Part shown: positions 53,038 to 62,455 of the stretch, one piece after another | How positions within the stretch are numbered: the stretch's first letter is position 1 | Layout: each line of letters opens with the position of its first letter | Made by a program: the position numbers and the translations under genes | Notes under the pieces: generated by a model | Told to the model about the DNA's origin: nothing | The model's database searches: none | What the model saw: the letters and a program-made list of their open reading frames with translations, nothing else | Origin: Paraclostridium hominis | GTDB lineage: Bacteria > Bacillota > Clostridia > Peptostreptococcales > Peptostreptococcaceae | Reading direction: 5' to 3' | Length of the DNA stretch: 64,000 nucleotides | NCBI RefSeq assembly: GCF_014306135.1 | Contig: NZ_JACRWD010000008.1 | Location: 18,474-82,473 of the forward strand

Positions 53038-53628
53038 GTGAAAAATAAGTGGGCTATAATTATAGTTATAGTAATTATATTTATGCCAGTTATAATAGGC
53101 TGTGAAAAAAGTAAGTCCACAAAGGAAGAAGTATATAAGGATTTTCAAAATGAAATTTCTAAGATGAAGTCTTATAAATGCAAGGCAGATATAGAAGTTA
53201 TAGGAAATAAAAATTCACAAAAATATTCTTTAATACATGAATACACTAGTCCTGATAAATTTAAATTAAAAGTAATGGAGCCTAAACATCTAAAGGGAAA
53301 AGTAATGGAGTATAAAGGGGATAAAGTAATTGTAAGCAATCCGAACATAAAAGATAAATTAATTCTACCTAATGCAGGGCAGAACAATCAACATTTATTT
53401 GTAGGTGATTTTATAAAAAACTATCTTCAAGGGGAGGAAATAGAGGTTGAAATGAAAGGTGGGTATTTAGTACTTACTGTACCGATACCTGGTAACACTA
53501 AATATTTCAACAAGCAGAAGCTTTTTGTAGACTCGAAAGTAAATTATCCTGCTAAATTAGAAATATTAGATCAAGAGGGGAATAAACGATTTTTAGTTAA
53601 TTATTCTAATTTTGAGTACAAGAAATAG
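53038..53628 (+). CDS. gerS: Germination lipoprotein GerS
   Basis: A 196-residue lipoprotein. The N-terminus has a signal peptide (WAIIIVIVIIFMPVIIGCEK) with the lipobox Cys near 22; the rest resembles a LolA/outer-membrane-lipoprotein-sorting fold (YKGDKVIVSNP, PAKLEILDQEGNKRFLVNYSNFEYKK). In C. difficile, gerS lies directly upstream of alr2, and GerS is needed with CwlD for cortex muramic-delta-lactam formation and thus germination. The same gene pair occurs here, 14 bases apart. The name rests on synteny and fold resemblance. GTG start with AGGAGGTG. Confidence 0.8.
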   Translation: MKNKWAIIIVIVIIFMPVIIGCEKSKSTKEEVYKDFQNEISKMKSYKCKADIEVIGNKNSQKYSLIHEYTSPDKFKLKVMEPKHLKGKVMEYKGDKVIVSNPNIKDKLILPNAGQNNQHLFVGDFIKNYLQGEEIEVEMKGGYLVLTVPIPGNTKYFNKQKLFVDSKVNYPAKLEILDQEGNKRFLVNYSNFEYKK

Positions 53629-53642
53629 CAAGGAGAGACAAA

Positions 53643-54806
53643 ATGGATAAACATATAACAGCTCCTACATGGGCAGAGATAAACCTAGATAACATAAAAT
53701 ATAATTTAAAAAATATAAAAAATATATTAAAAGAAGATACAAAAATTTGTGGAGTAGTTAAGGCTAATGCATATGGACATGGAGCAGTACAAATATCAAA
53801 ACTATTAGAAAGAGAAAAGGTAGATTATTTAGCGGTATCAAGACTTGAAGAAGGCTTAGAACTTAGACAAAATAATATAAATATACCTATATTGTGTTTA
53901 GGATATATACCAGAATGTGCTTTAGAGGAAGCTGTAGCAAATGATATAAGCTTAACTGTATTTTCTTATGAGACAGCTTTATTTATAGATGAACTATCAA
54001 AGAAACATGAAAAAATATCTAAAGTTCATATAAAGATAGACACTGGAATGGGAAGGATAGGGTTTCAGGTAAATGAAGATTCTATAAACGAAATATCTAA
54101 GATAGATAAGCTTGAGAACATAAATATAGAAGGTATATATACTCATTTTGCTACGGCTGATGAAAAAGACAAAGGGTATATGCTTAATCAAGTAAATAAA
54201 TACAATATAGTAATTAAGAAATTAGATGAGATAGGTATAGATATTCCAATTAAACATGTCTCAAATAGTGCAGCTACTATGGAATGCAATGATCTAAATT
54301 TCAATATGGTTAGATGTGGAATTATACTTTATGGGCATTATCCTTCAGATGAAGTAAATAAAGATATAATTAAGCTTAAGCCAGCTATGACATTAAAAAC
54401 AAGAATAGCTCATATAAAAGAGTTAGAAAAAGATTCAGGAATAAGTTATGGAATTAAGTATATAACTAATTCTAAAGAGAAAATAGCTACAATACCTATA
54501 GGATATGCTGATGGATTTACAAGAATGCAAAAAAATCCTAGGGTTTATATAAAAGGGGAAGAATTTGATGTCGTAGGAAGAATTTGTATGGATCAATGTA
54601 TGGTAAAAATAGATAAAGATATAGACATAAAAGTCGATGATGAGGTTATAATATTTTCAGAGAACGAAAATCAATGTATAGAAAAAATAGCTGATGACTT
54701 AGGGACAATAAATTATGAGATTCTATGCATGATTTCAAGGAGAGTTGAACGTGTTTATATGGAAGGAAATGTAATTGTACAACAATATAATTATTTGGTA
54801 AAATAA
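53643..54806 (+). CDS. alr: Alanine racemase
   Basis: PLP enzyme making D-alanine for peptidoglycan. The 387 residues contain the PLP Lys in VVKANAYGHGAVQ, the second catalytic Tyr region in ISYGIKYITNSK, and VGRICMDQCMVKI. It corresponds to the alr2 gene of C. difficile next to gerS. The next gene, an antitoxin, follows after 30 bases. Confidence 0.96.
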   Translation: MDKHITAPTWAEINLDNIKYNLKNIKNILKEDTKICGVVKANAYGHGAVQISKLLEREKVDYLAVSRLEEGLELRQNNINIPILCLGYIPECALEEAVANDISLTVFSYETALFIDELSKKHEKISKVHIKIDTGMGRIGFQVNEDSINEISKIDKLENINIEGIYTHFATADEKDKGYMLNQVNKYNIVIKKLDEIGIDIPIKHVSNSAATMECNDLNFNMVRCGIILYGHYPSDEVNKDIIKLKPAMTLKTRIAHIKELEKDSGISYGIKYITNSKEKIATIPIGYADGFTRMQKNPRVYIKGEEFDVVGRICMDQCMVKIDKDIDIKVDDEVIIFSENENQCIEKIADDLGTINYEILCMISRRVERVYMEGNVIVQQYNYLVK

Positions 54807-54836
54807 AGATGATAGTATACCCTAGGAGGCGATTTT

Positions 54837-55121
54837 GTGCACAATATGAGTAAAGAAAAAATTGTGTTTACTTTACCTGATTCTCTTATTTCCGAAGTAG
54901 ATCACATAGTTCAAATAGAGAATACTAATAGAGAAGATTTTGCAAAAGCTGCTTTTCAATTCTACATCACACAAAAGAAAAAATTTGACCTAAAAGAAAC
55001 AATGATAAAAGGGTATAAAGAAATGGGTCAAATAAATTTAACTTTAGCCGAGCTAGGAATGACAAATGAGGTATCTTCTGATGATAACCTTGAAGGGATT
55101 ATAGCTCAAGGTGAGTTTTAA
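54837..55121 (+). CDS. ndoAI: EndoAI-type (MazE) antitoxin
   Basis: A 94-residue ribbon-helix-helix protein (SKEKIVFTLPDSLISEVD at the start), a length and position matching Bacillus EndoAI. The C-terminal tail would bind and block EndoA. GTG start after CTAGGAGG. Its stop overlaps the toxin start (GTG at 55111), the usual coupled arrangement that keeps antitoxin in excess. Confidence 0.88.
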   Translation: MHNMSKEKIVFTLPDSLISEVDHIVQIENTNREDFAKAAFQFYITQKKKFDLKETMIKGYKEMGQINLTLAELGMTNEVSSDDNLEGIIAQGEF

Positions 55122-55476
55122 TAATTTAGATATAAAACGCGGACATTTATATTATGCTGATTTAAGCCCTGTTGTTGGATCTGAACAAGGTGGTATAAGA
55201 CCGGTATTAATTATTCAAAATGATATAGGGAACAAGTACAGTCCAACCGTTATTGTCGCAGCTATAACATCGCAGATAAATAAGGCTAAATTACCTACTC
55301 ATATAGAAATAAGTTCTAATGAGTACGGGCTTAATAAAGATTCCGTTATTCTCTTGGAGCAAATAAGAACAATAGATAAAAAAAGATTAAGAGAGAAAAT
55401 AGGTTATCTAGATCAAAGTATGATGGAAAAAGTAAATAATAGTTTACAAATAAGTTTAGGATTATTTCAAATTTAA
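55111..55476 (+). CDS. ndoA: Endoribonuclease toxin EndoA/MazF
   Basis: Sequence-specific mRNA interferase of 121 residues. It shows IKRGHLYYADLSPVVGSEQGGIRPVLI at the start (active-site Arg), then VAAITSQINKAKLPTHIEI with the conserved Thr-Ser, and ILLEQIRTIDKKRL. Overlaps the antitoxin gene by 11 bases. The alr-ndoAI-ndoA order is common across Firmicutes, so this is a chromosomal core module rather than a mobile one. Confidence 0.95.
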   Translation: MSFNNLDIKRGHLYYADLSPVVGSEQGGIRPVLIIQNDIGNKYSPTVIVAAITSQINKAKLPTHIEISSNEYGLNKDSVILLEQIRTIDKKRLREKIGYLDQSMMEKVNNSLQISLGLFQI

Positions 55477-55550
55477 TTAAATTATTGGTATATGTAGTAG
55501 ATATATCGATAATTTTTTTTTGTAAATTTAAGCAAAAAAAATACAAAAAG

Positions 55551-55559
55551 TGATATAAT
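55551..55559 (+). promoter_or_regulatory. Extended -10 before transketolase genes
   Basis: TGATATAAT is a perfect TATAAT with TG one base upstream, about 80 bases before the start codon. No good -35 is visible. Confidence 0.4.
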
Positions 55560-55641
55560 AATATGGAATTAGTATGGTACACTTGCAAAGTACATAATAT
55601 AGAGACAGTAGTTTTACTCATAAATATAAGGAGGTAATTAC

Positions 55642-56469
55642 ATGAGAGACCATAAAGTATTAAATGGAATTGCACGTAACATAAGAAAAGATATAGTTAC
55701 TATGATACATGGTTCTAAGTCTGGACATCCTGGAGGATCATTATCTGCAGTTGAGATATTAACATCACTTTACTTTGATGAAATGAACGTAGATGCAAGA
55801 AGTCCAAAAATGGAGGATAGAGATAGATTTGTACTATCAAAAGGCCATGCAGCTCCAGTTTTATATGCAACACTAGCAGAAAAGGGTTACTTTGATAAAA
55901 AAGAGTTAAATTCATTAAGAAAAATGGGAGCTATGTTACAAGGGCATCCAGATATGAAAGGTACTCCTGGAGTTGAGATGTCTACTGGTTCTTTAGGACA
56001 AGGTTTTTCTGTGGCTTGCGGTATGGCAATGGCATCTAAACTAGATAATGCACCATGGAGAGTTTATACTTTACTTGGAGATGGAGAAGTTCAAGAAGGG
56101 ATAGTTTGGGAAGCTGCAATGAGTGCTGCTCATTACAAATTAGATAATTTAGTAGCGTTCCTAGATTATAATGGTTTACAAATAGATGGAGAAGTAGAAA
56201 AAGTTATGAATATAGGTCCTATAATGGATAAGTTCAAAAGTTTTGGATGGAACGTTATAGAAATAGATGGTCATGACTTTGATCAAATATTTGCAGCTCT
56301 TGATATGGCAAGAGAAACAGTAGGTAAACCTACTATGATAATAGCTAAGACTGTAAAAGGTAAAGGTGTATCATTTATGGAGAATAATGCTTCTTGGCAT
56401 GGAACAGCTCCAACTGATAGTGATTTAGAAAAAGCTTTAGCTGAATTAGGAGGTGCGGATAATGAGTAA
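55642..56469 (+). CDS. Transketolase, N-terminal subunit
   Basis: Thiamine-diphosphate-binding half of a split transketolase, 275 residues. It has SGHPGGSLSAVEILTSLYF, SKGHAAPVLYA, GSLGQGFSVACGMA, then the ThDP/Mg motif LLGDGEVQEGIVWEA and DYNGLQIDG. Split transketolases are common in clostridia. It overlaps the C-terminal subunit gene by 8 bases. AAGGAGGT ribosome site. Confidence 0.95.
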   Translation: MRDHKVLNGIARNIRKDIVTMIHGSKSGHPGGSLSAVEILTSLYFDEMNVDARSPKMEDRDRFVLSKGHAAPVLYATLAEKGYFDKKELNSLRKMGAMLQGHPDMKGTPGVEMSTGSLGQGFSVACGMAMASKLDNAPWRVYTLLGDGEVQEGIVWEAAMSAAHYKLDNLVAFLDYNGLQIDGEVEKVMNIGPIMDKFKSFGWNVIEIDGHDFDQIFAALDMARETVGKPTMIIAKTVKGKGVSFMENNASWHGTAPTDSDLEKALAELGGADNE

Positions 56470-57397
56470 TATAGCAACTAGAGAAGCATATGGAAAAGCC
56501 CTAGTTAAATTAGGACAAGTAAATGATAATGTGGTTGTTTTAGATGCAGATTTATCTAAATCTACGAAGACAAATGACTTCTTAAAAGCATTTCCAGATA
56601 GATTCTTTAATATGGGAATAGCAGAACAAAATTTAATAGGTGCCGCTTGTGGTTTTGCAGCAGCAGGGAAAATACCTTTTGCAAGTAGTTTTGCGATGTT
56701 TGCAACAGGAAGAGCTTTCGAAATAATAAGAAACTCTGCTTGCTACCCTAAATTAAATGTAAAAGTATGTGCTACACATGCAGGTGTAACAGTTGGTGAA
56801 GATGGAGCATCTCATCAAAGTGTTGAAGATATAGCTATAATGAGAGCTATACCTAATATGACTGTTATAGTTCCAGCTGATGGAGTTGAAACTGAACAAG
56901 TTATATTTGAAGTAGCTAAGTACAATGGACCAGTATACGTAAGACTTGGTAGATCTGCAGTTCCGACTATATTTGATGAAAACTATAAGTTTGAAATCGG
57001 TAAAGGTATAGTTGTAAGAGAAGGAAATGATGCTACTATAATAGCTTGTGGAATAATGGTTAATGAAGCTATAATGGCACATGAACAATTAAAGTCTGAA
57101 GGTATAAATGTTAGAGTTATAAATATGCCTACAATAAAACCTATAGACAAAGAATTAATATTAAATGCAGCTAAAGAAACTAAAGTTATAGTTACAGCTG
57201 AAGAGCATAATATAATAGGTGGACTTGGATCTGCAGTTAGTGAAGTTGTTTCTGAAGAATGTCCTGTTATAGTTAAAAAAGTTGGAGTTAAGGATGTATT
57301 TGGACAATCAGGTACTCCAAAAGAGCTTTTAAAAGCATATGGATTAACTTCTGAAGATATAGTTAATAGTGTAAAAGAAGCTATAGCTAAGAAATAG
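56462..57397 (+). CDS. Transketolase, C-terminal subunit
   Basis: Pyrimidine-binding half, 311 residues from ATG 56462 (AGGAGG at 56448-56453). ATREAYGKALVKLG, the catalytic Glu region NMGIAEQNLIGAACGFA, ATHAGVTVGEDGASHQSVED, and the C-terminal domain (TAEEHNIIGGLGSAVSE) are present. Translation is coupled to the upstream half. Confidence 0.95.
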   Translation: MSNIATREAYGKALVKLGQVNDNVVVLDADLSKSTKTNDFLKAFPDRFFNMGIAEQNLIGAACGFAAAGKIPFASSFAMFATGRAFEIIRNSACYPKLNVKVCATHAGVTVGEDGASHQSVEDIAIMRAIPNMTVIVPADGVETEQVIFEVAKYNGPVYVRLGRSAVPTIFDENYKFEIGKGIVVREGNDATIIACGIMVNEAIMAHEQLKSEGINVRVINMPTIKPIDKELILNAAKETKVIVTAEEHNIIGGLGSAVSEVVSEECPVIVKKVGVKDVFGQSGTPKELLKAYGLTSEDIVNSVKEAIAKK

Positions 57398-57420
57398 ATT
57401 TAATAAAACTGATATACATA

Positions 57421-57474
57421 GCCGTAAACTTATGAGTATCTAATCTTAGAGAAAATAATGTTTATGGCTTTTTT
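57421..57474 (+). terminator. Terminator after transketolase genes
   Basis: GCCGTAAAC (57421-57429) pairs with GTTTATGGC (57460-57468, one G-U pair), then six Ts. The loop is long, about 30 bases. Confidence 0.6.
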
Positions 57475-57543
57475 AATTTTAAAATAAAAATCTTCTATAC
57501 TTTAAAATAAGTTCATATATTTTATTATATGGGAGGTGATAAA

Positions 57544-57969
57544 TTGAAAGTAAAGTTCAATATTAAAGGAGTAATCTATGGTATTATAGCTTTGATATTA
57601 GTATTAGGGGGATTTATTTTTATACCTAAAATGTTTATGGATGAATCAAAGCCAGTAGATTATATTATATTACAAAAAAATGAAATACCTGAAAAGATAC
57701 TTGATATGATGGGTAAGTATACAGATGAAGAAAGAGCTTTGGCTGTTAAAATAGAAAACAAGATATATGTAGTTGTGACTAGGGGTAAAGATAAAGAGCA
57801 TGGTATAGAAATAAATTCTATAAAAATAGCTAAAGAAGATGATAAAAATATTATGAAAGTTGAAGTAGTACATAAAAATAAAGAAGAGTCACATCCATAC
57901 ATAGTTGCAGAAACCAATTTAAAAGAGTTACCAGATAGAATAGAACTTAACTCTAAAACAGAGAAGTAA
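57544..57969 (+). CDS. Membrane-anchored PrcB-like domain protein
   Basis: A 141-residue protein: basic start, one hydrophobic segment (IKGVIYGIIALILVLGGFIFI, about 6-27), then a small domain with KIYVVVTRGKDKEHGIEI and PYIVAETNLKELP. The second part resembles the PrcB C-terminal domain (protease-complex partner) family by eye. TTG 57544 is chosen because GGAGGTGA lies just upstream; an ATG at 57529 precedes that site. Function unknown; a link to the Lon-like protease gene that follows is speculative. Confidence 0.65.
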   Translation: MKVKFNIKGVIYGIIALILVLGGFIFIPKMFMDESKPVDYIILQKNEIPEKILDMMGKYTDEERALAVKIENKIYVVVTRGKDKEHGIEINSIKIAKEDDKNIMKVEVVHKNKEESHPYIVAETNLKELPDRIELNSKTEK

Positions 57970-57973
57970 ACGC

Positions 57974-58027
57974 AAAAGATATACATTGCTAATTTAAAAA
58001 TAAATTTCAATGTATATCTTTTTTTTA
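57974..58027 (+). terminator. Terminator after PrcB-like gene
   Basis: A 15-bp perfect stem (57974-57988 with 58008-58022), 19-base AT-rich loop, long T-run. Confidence 0.9.
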
Positions 58028-58105
58028 TTTTTAAAATTTAAAATACATTATTTAAATTATATAGGTAAAGCTAAATAGTAAAAATACATACTATGAGGTG
58101 AATGA

Positions 58106-60487
58106 ATGGTTAATTTAGATAAATTTAAGCTAGATGCGAGTGATTTAAAATGTACTTGTAATTTAGATCATATAAAATTTAATTCAACTGAAGATATAGA
58201 ACCAGTTAGAGATATAATAGGTCAAGAGAGAGGAGTTCAAGCTATAGATTTTGGGTTAAAGATGAAGCAACGAGGATATAATATATATGTTGCTGGGTGT
58301 AGTGGGACAGGTAGACGTAGTTATACAAAAACTCTTATAAACAAAATAAAGAAAAATAATATTAATATTAAAGACTGGGCTTATGTATATAATTTTAAAA
58401 ATCAAAACGAACCAATAGCTCTATCATTTAAATCGGGGCAAGGAAAGCTTTTTAAAAAGGATATAGAAGAAATAGTTGAAAAACTTAAGGCTGAAGTTCC
58501 TAAAATATTTAGTACTAAAGAGTATGAATATCATAATAGACTATTAATGACTGAGCTTGAAAATAATATTCAAAATATAGTGAGTAAGTTAAATGAAATT
58601 GCAAAACCTAGAGGATTTCGATTTGAAGTTACAGAAAGAGGGTTAATAAGTATACCTATAAAAGAAGATGGAAGTATCCTTGGGGAAGATGAACTTGGAA
58701 ATTTAACAGCACAACAAATAAAAGTACTAAGAGAAGAAGGATTAAAATTAAATCAAGATAGCAAAGAATATATAAATGAAATAAAACTTTGTGAAGAATC
58801 TTACAAAGAAAAGCTAGATGAATTAGATAAATATGTAGGGAAAAGTTTAGTAGGTTTTTACGAGACATACTTAATAGATAAATATGGAGAATATGAAAAA
58901 GTAAAAAATTATATAAGTGATTTATGTGATGATATAGTAAAAAATATAGGTAAATTTAAAATTACAGAAGACGAAAATTCACAAAATCCAATGGCTTTAT
59001 TAGGTCTTATGGGAAATAAGAATGATTCTAAGTTTTTTGTAAGATATGGAGTAAATCTTTTGATTGATAACAGTGACTGTAAAGAATCTATGGTAATAGA
59101 TGAGAATAATCCTACTTTTTATAATCTATCAGGATCTATTGATTATAAAAATGAAATAGGTGCTCTTACTACAAGCTTTATGGAGATTAAACCTGGAGCA
59201 TTACATAAAGCTAATGGAGGCTTTATAATAATTAATGCTAAAGATTTAATATCAAGTCCATTTTCATGGGATTATCTAAAAAGATCTCTTAAAACCAATA
59301 AAATAACTATTGAATCTTTAAACAAACAATATGGATATTTAGTTACGTCTTCTTTAAAACCAGAGCCTATAGATTTAGATATTAAAGTAATCTTAATTGG
59401 AGATAACTATATATATAATATAATGTATTCTTATGATGAAGATTTTAGAAATTTATTTAAAATAATGGCTGATTTTGACCTTGAAATAAATAAAGATGAA
59501 GACAATGTATATAAAATTATAAAATTAATATCTAATCAATGTAAAGAGCATAACTTAAAGCACTTTGATAAAAGTGCTATTGAAAGAGTATTAGAATATA
59601 GTGCTAGACTTAGTGATGATAAAGCTAAGTTAACTGCAAGATTTAATAAAATTATAGATTTGATATATGAATCTGAGGCACTTAGTGACCATGATTCAAA
59701 ATATGTAACTAAGCAAGATGTAGAAAAAGCTATAGTACAGAAAAATTATAGAAGCAGTAAATATGAAGAAAAATTAAATGAGATGTTTAAAGATGAAACG
59801 CTGTTAATAGATATAACTAAAGAAAAAGTTGGACAAATAAATGGATTAGCTGTCATGGGTAATGGGGAATACAGTTTTGGAAAACCATCAAAAATAACTG
59901 CATCAACATATAAAGGAAGAAGCGGAATTATAAATATTGAAAGAGAGATAAAACAAAGTGGAAGTATTCATGATAAAGGAGTTTTAATACTTACTGGTTA
60001 CTTAGGTGAAAGATATGGTAAGGAAAAACCACTGTCTATATCGACATCTATAACATTTGAACAAAACTATTCAGGTGTTGATGGAGATAGTGCATCTAGT
60101 ACGGAATTATATGCGGTAATATCAAGTATAGCCCAAATACCTATAAAACAATATATAGCTGTAACTGGTTCTGTAAGTCAAAAAGGAGAAATACAACCAA
60201 TAGGTGGTATAAATGAAAAAATAGAAGGATTTTTTGATGTCTGTAAAATCAAAGGTCTAAATGGAAAACAAGGTGTAATGATGCCGATACAAAATGTTAA
60301 GAACTTAATGCTAAAAGATGAGGTTATAGAAGCTGTGAAACAAGGAGAATTTAGTATATATGCAATATCGACTATAGAAGAAGGTTTAGAAATTTTAACA
60401 GGTATGTCTATTGATGAAATTGATAAAAAAGTAAATGAGCAACTAGAAATCTATAGGAAAAGTGATGATGATAAAAAAGAAAAATAA
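58106..60487 (+). CDS. Lon-like ATP-dependent protease (AAA_32/S16)
   Basis: A 793-residue protein with an N-terminal/AAA+ part and a C-terminal S16 Lon protease domain. The P-loop is GCSGTGRRS (around residue 63-71), with Arg where Lys is usual. The protease has the catalytic Ser in GVDGDSASSTELY and Lys in IGGINEKIEGFF. It lacks the standard Lon N-domain, placing it among the Lon-like proteases annotated in clostridia and proteobacteria (YcbZ/LonH type). It probably degrades specific or damaged proteins; substrates are unknown. GAGGTGA ribosome site. Confidence 0.88.
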   Translation: MVNLDKFKLDASDLKCTCNLDHIKFNSTEDIEPVRDIIGQERGVQAIDFGLKMKQRGYNIYVAGCSGTGRRSYTKTLINKIKKNNINIKDWAYVYNFKNQNEPIALSFKSGQGKLFKKDIEEIVEKLKAEVPKIFSTKEYEYHNRLLMTELENNIQNIVSKLNEIAKPRGFRFEVTERGLISIPIKEDGSILGEDELGNLTAQQIKVLREEGLKLNQDSKEYINEIKLCEESYKEKLDELDKYVGKSLVGFYETYLIDKYGEYEKVKNYISDLCDDIVKNIGKFKITEDENSQNPMALLGLMGNKNDSKFFVRYGVNLLIDNSDCKESMVIDENNPTFYNLSGSIDYKNEIGALTTSFMEIKPGALHKANGGFIIINAKDLISSPFSWDYLKRSLKTNKITIESLNKQYGYLVTSSLKPEPIDLDIKVILIGDNYIYNIMYSYDEDFRNLFKIMADFDLEINKDEDNVYKIIKLISNQCKEHNLKHFDKSAIERVLEYSARLSDDKAKLTARFNKIIDLIYESEALSDHDSKYVTKQDVEKAIVQKNYRSSKYEEKLNEMFKDETLLIDITKEKVGQINGLAVMGNGEYSFGKPSKITASTYKGRSGIINIEREIKQSGSIHDKGVLILTGYLGERYGKEKPLSISTSITFEQNYSGVDGDSASSTELYAVISSIAQIPIKQYIAVTGSVSQKGEIQPIGGINEKIEGFFDVCKIKGLNGKQGVMMPIQNVKNLMLKDEVIEAVKQGEFSIYAISTIEEGLEILTGMSIDEIDKKVNEQLEIYRKSDDDKKEK

Positions 60488-60497
60488 CGATTAATAC

Positions 60498-60540
60498 AAA
60501 ATAGAGTAAAGAGTAATAAATGAAATCTTTACTCTATTTT
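60498..60540. terminator. Bidirectional terminator between convergent genes
   Basis: A 14-bp perfect stem (60498-60511 with 60527-60540) has A-rich and T-rich ends, usable from both sides. Confidence 0.88.
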
Positions 60541-60565
60541 AAAATTTAATAATATAAATTAGATT

Positions 60566-61129
60566 TTATTTTATTATTCTTTTTTCTGTTATAACATAGT
60601 TCAATTGAGCATCATGACTTTCTTTTGGTATAGAATCAAAAATTTGAAATTCAAATGCTAAACCTATTGTTAGGGTATCGCTTCTAAGTTTTTCTATAAA
60701 TCTATCATAAAAACCTCCACCATATCCTAATCTATATTTATTAATATCAAATGCTACGGCAGGTACTATAAGAATATCTATAGATTCTATGTTATTTTCT
60801 CGGATAAATTTTTTTTTAGGTTCTCTGATACCATAAGTTCCTATTTTAATTTCTGAGTCTAAATTTTTAATTTCAGAAGGTATTAAGGTTTTATTTTCTT
60901 TTATTGTTATAGGCACTAATACTTTCTTACCTAAATTTATTAAGGTGTTTACTAAGTAATCTGTTTTTACTTCATTATTGAAATCTAAATATAACATAAT
61001 TGTAGAAGCTTTTTTAAATTCTTCTAACGATAAAAGAGTAGTTGTTATTTTATTAGAATTTTTAATTATAAAATCATAAGACTTGTTTTTTCTAAGCTCT
61101 ATGACTTTTTTTCTAAAATCACTTTTCAA
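60566..61129 (-). CDS. fthC: 5-formyltetrahydrofolate cyclo-ligase
   Basis: Recycles 5-formyl-THF to 5,10-methenyl-THF with ATP. It is about 187 residues: FRKKVIELRKNKSY at the start, LVPAVAFDINKYRLGYGGGFYDRFI carrying the ATP/phosphate loop, and a GLAFEFQIFDSIPKESHD end. TTG at 61129 fits the AGGGGTG ribosome site (61142-61136) better than GTG 61138, which overlaps it. Divergent from ctpA. Confidence 0.93.
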   Translation of the reverse strand: MKSDFRKKVIELRKNKSYDFIIKNSNKITTTLLSLEEFKKASTIMLYLDFNNEVKTDYLVNTLINLGKKVLVPITIKENKTLIPSEIKNLDSEIKIGTYGIREPKKKFIRENNIESIDILIVPAVAFDINKYRLGYGGGFYDRFIEKLRSDTLTIGLAFEFQIFDSIPKESHDAQLNYVITEKRIIK

Positions 61130-61289
61130 TGAAAACACCCCTATTCAATATGGTATAATATGGTATATTATTATCTACTAAAAAGTTTAGTATTAAAATT
61201 GAGCTATAGCAACAAAAAAGCTTGTAGTAATAAAAATAATATTAAAACATATACTAATATAGTATATTGTATAAAAGGAGATGCATTTA

Positions 61290-62411
61290 ATGATATCTAA
61301 AAAAAGAGCAATTATATACTCTATAATACTTGTTATTGCAACGGCTTTAATAACATCTCAAGTTGTAGGGTATAAGTATAAAGATTTTGATAAGGTTATA
61401 GGGCTAAAAAAATCAATAGATAAAGATTTTTATAAAAATGTAAACGATGAAGAGTTGGCAACTGGGGCTTTAAAAGGTATGTTTGAAAGTTTAAAAGATC
61501 CATACTCTCAGTACTACACTAAGCAAGAATTTGAAAAGCTTAAAGAACAGACATCTGGAACTTATGTAGGTATTGGAGTTGTGATAAGTCCAGTAGAGGA
61601 TGATGATTTAATAACGATAGTATCTCCTATAGAGGGTTCTCCTGCTGAGAAAAGTGGAATAAAGCCAGGAGATAAAATACTTAAGGTAAATGGGAAAGAT
61701 GTAAGTTCAAAAGATATGGATAAAGCTATGAGTATGATAAAAGGTAAGGCTGGAACTGATGTTAAGCTTACTGTAAAGAGAGGAAATGAAACTTTAAATA
61801 TACCTGTAAAAAGACAAGAAATAGTTATGAAAACTGTAGAATCTAAAGTGATGGATAATGATATAGGATATATAAAAATATCATCATTTGATGAACATAC
61901 ATACGATGAATTTAAAAAGGCTCTAGGTAATCTAGATAAAAAAGGTATAAAAGGATTAGTTTTAGATTTAAGAGATAATCCTGGAGGTCTACTGAATATA
62001 TGTGAAGATATAGCTGATGAAATATTACCTCAAGGAGATACAATAGTATCAGTTAAAGACAATAGTAATAACGCTAAATATCTTAAATCTGATGATAAGA
62101 AGCAATTAGATATACCTATAGTAGTATTAATAAATGGAGGAAGTGCATCTGCATCGGAAATACTTACAGGAGCTATAGTTGATAACAATAAAGGTATAGC
62201 TATAGGAACTACAACTTTTGGTAAAGGGCTAGTTCAAACTGTGAGAGGTTTAAATGATGGAACAGGATATAAGCTTACAACTGCTCAATATTATACTCCA
62301 AATGGAGATTATATAAATAAAAAAGGTATTAAACCTAAGATCGAAGAAAAAGATGAAAGTAAGCAATTAGATGTTGCTATAGATTGGTTAAATAAGCAAA
62401 TAAATAAATAA
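61290..62411 (+). CDS. ctpA: S41 C-terminal processing peptidase (CtpA/CtpB-like)
   Basis: Membrane-anchored serine protease acting outside the membrane. The 373 residues start at ATG 61290 (AAAAGGAG; an ATG nine bases earlier touches the site). N-terminal helix at about 7-25, a PDZ domain (VGIGVVISP to GTDVKLTVKRG), then the protease with LVLDLRDNPGGLL, catalytic Ser in GGSASASEILTGAI and Lys in TFGKGLVQT. In Bacillus, CtpB cleaves SpoIVFA in sigma-K control; whether this homolog does so is unproven. Confidence 0.94.
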   Translation: MISKKRAIIYSIILVIATALITSQVVGYKYKDFDKVIGLKKSIDKDFYKNVNDEELATGALKGMFESLKDPYSQYYTKQEFEKLKEQTSGTYVGIGVVISPVEDDDLITIVSPIEGSPAEKSGIKPGDKILKVNGKDVSSKDMDKAMSMIKGKAGTDVKLTVKRGNETLNIPVKRQEIVMKTVESKVMDNDIGYIKISSFDEHTYDEFKKALGNLDKKGIKGLVLDLRDNPGGLLNICEDIADEILPQGDTIVSVKDNSNNAKYLKSDDKKQLDIPIVVLINGGSASASEILTGAIVDNNKGIAIGTTTFGKGLVQTVRGLNDGTGYKLTTAQYYTPNGDYINKKGIKPKIEEKDESKQLDVAIDWLNKQINK

Positions 62412-62414
62412 AAT

Positions 62415-62455
62415 AAAGCACATGAAGCATTTGAATGTTTCATGTGCTTTTTTAT
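62415..62455. terminator. Bidirectional terminator between ctpA and the epimerase gene
   Basis: Arms 62416-62427 and 62439-62450 pair over about 12 bp or more, with A and T runs on either side. Confidence 0.88.

Noticed and set aside
54837..55476. MazEF-type pair as a mobile toxin-antitoxin system.
   Set aside because: The alr-ndoAI-ndoA order is the standard chromosomal arrangement in Firmicutes, and no mobility genes are near.
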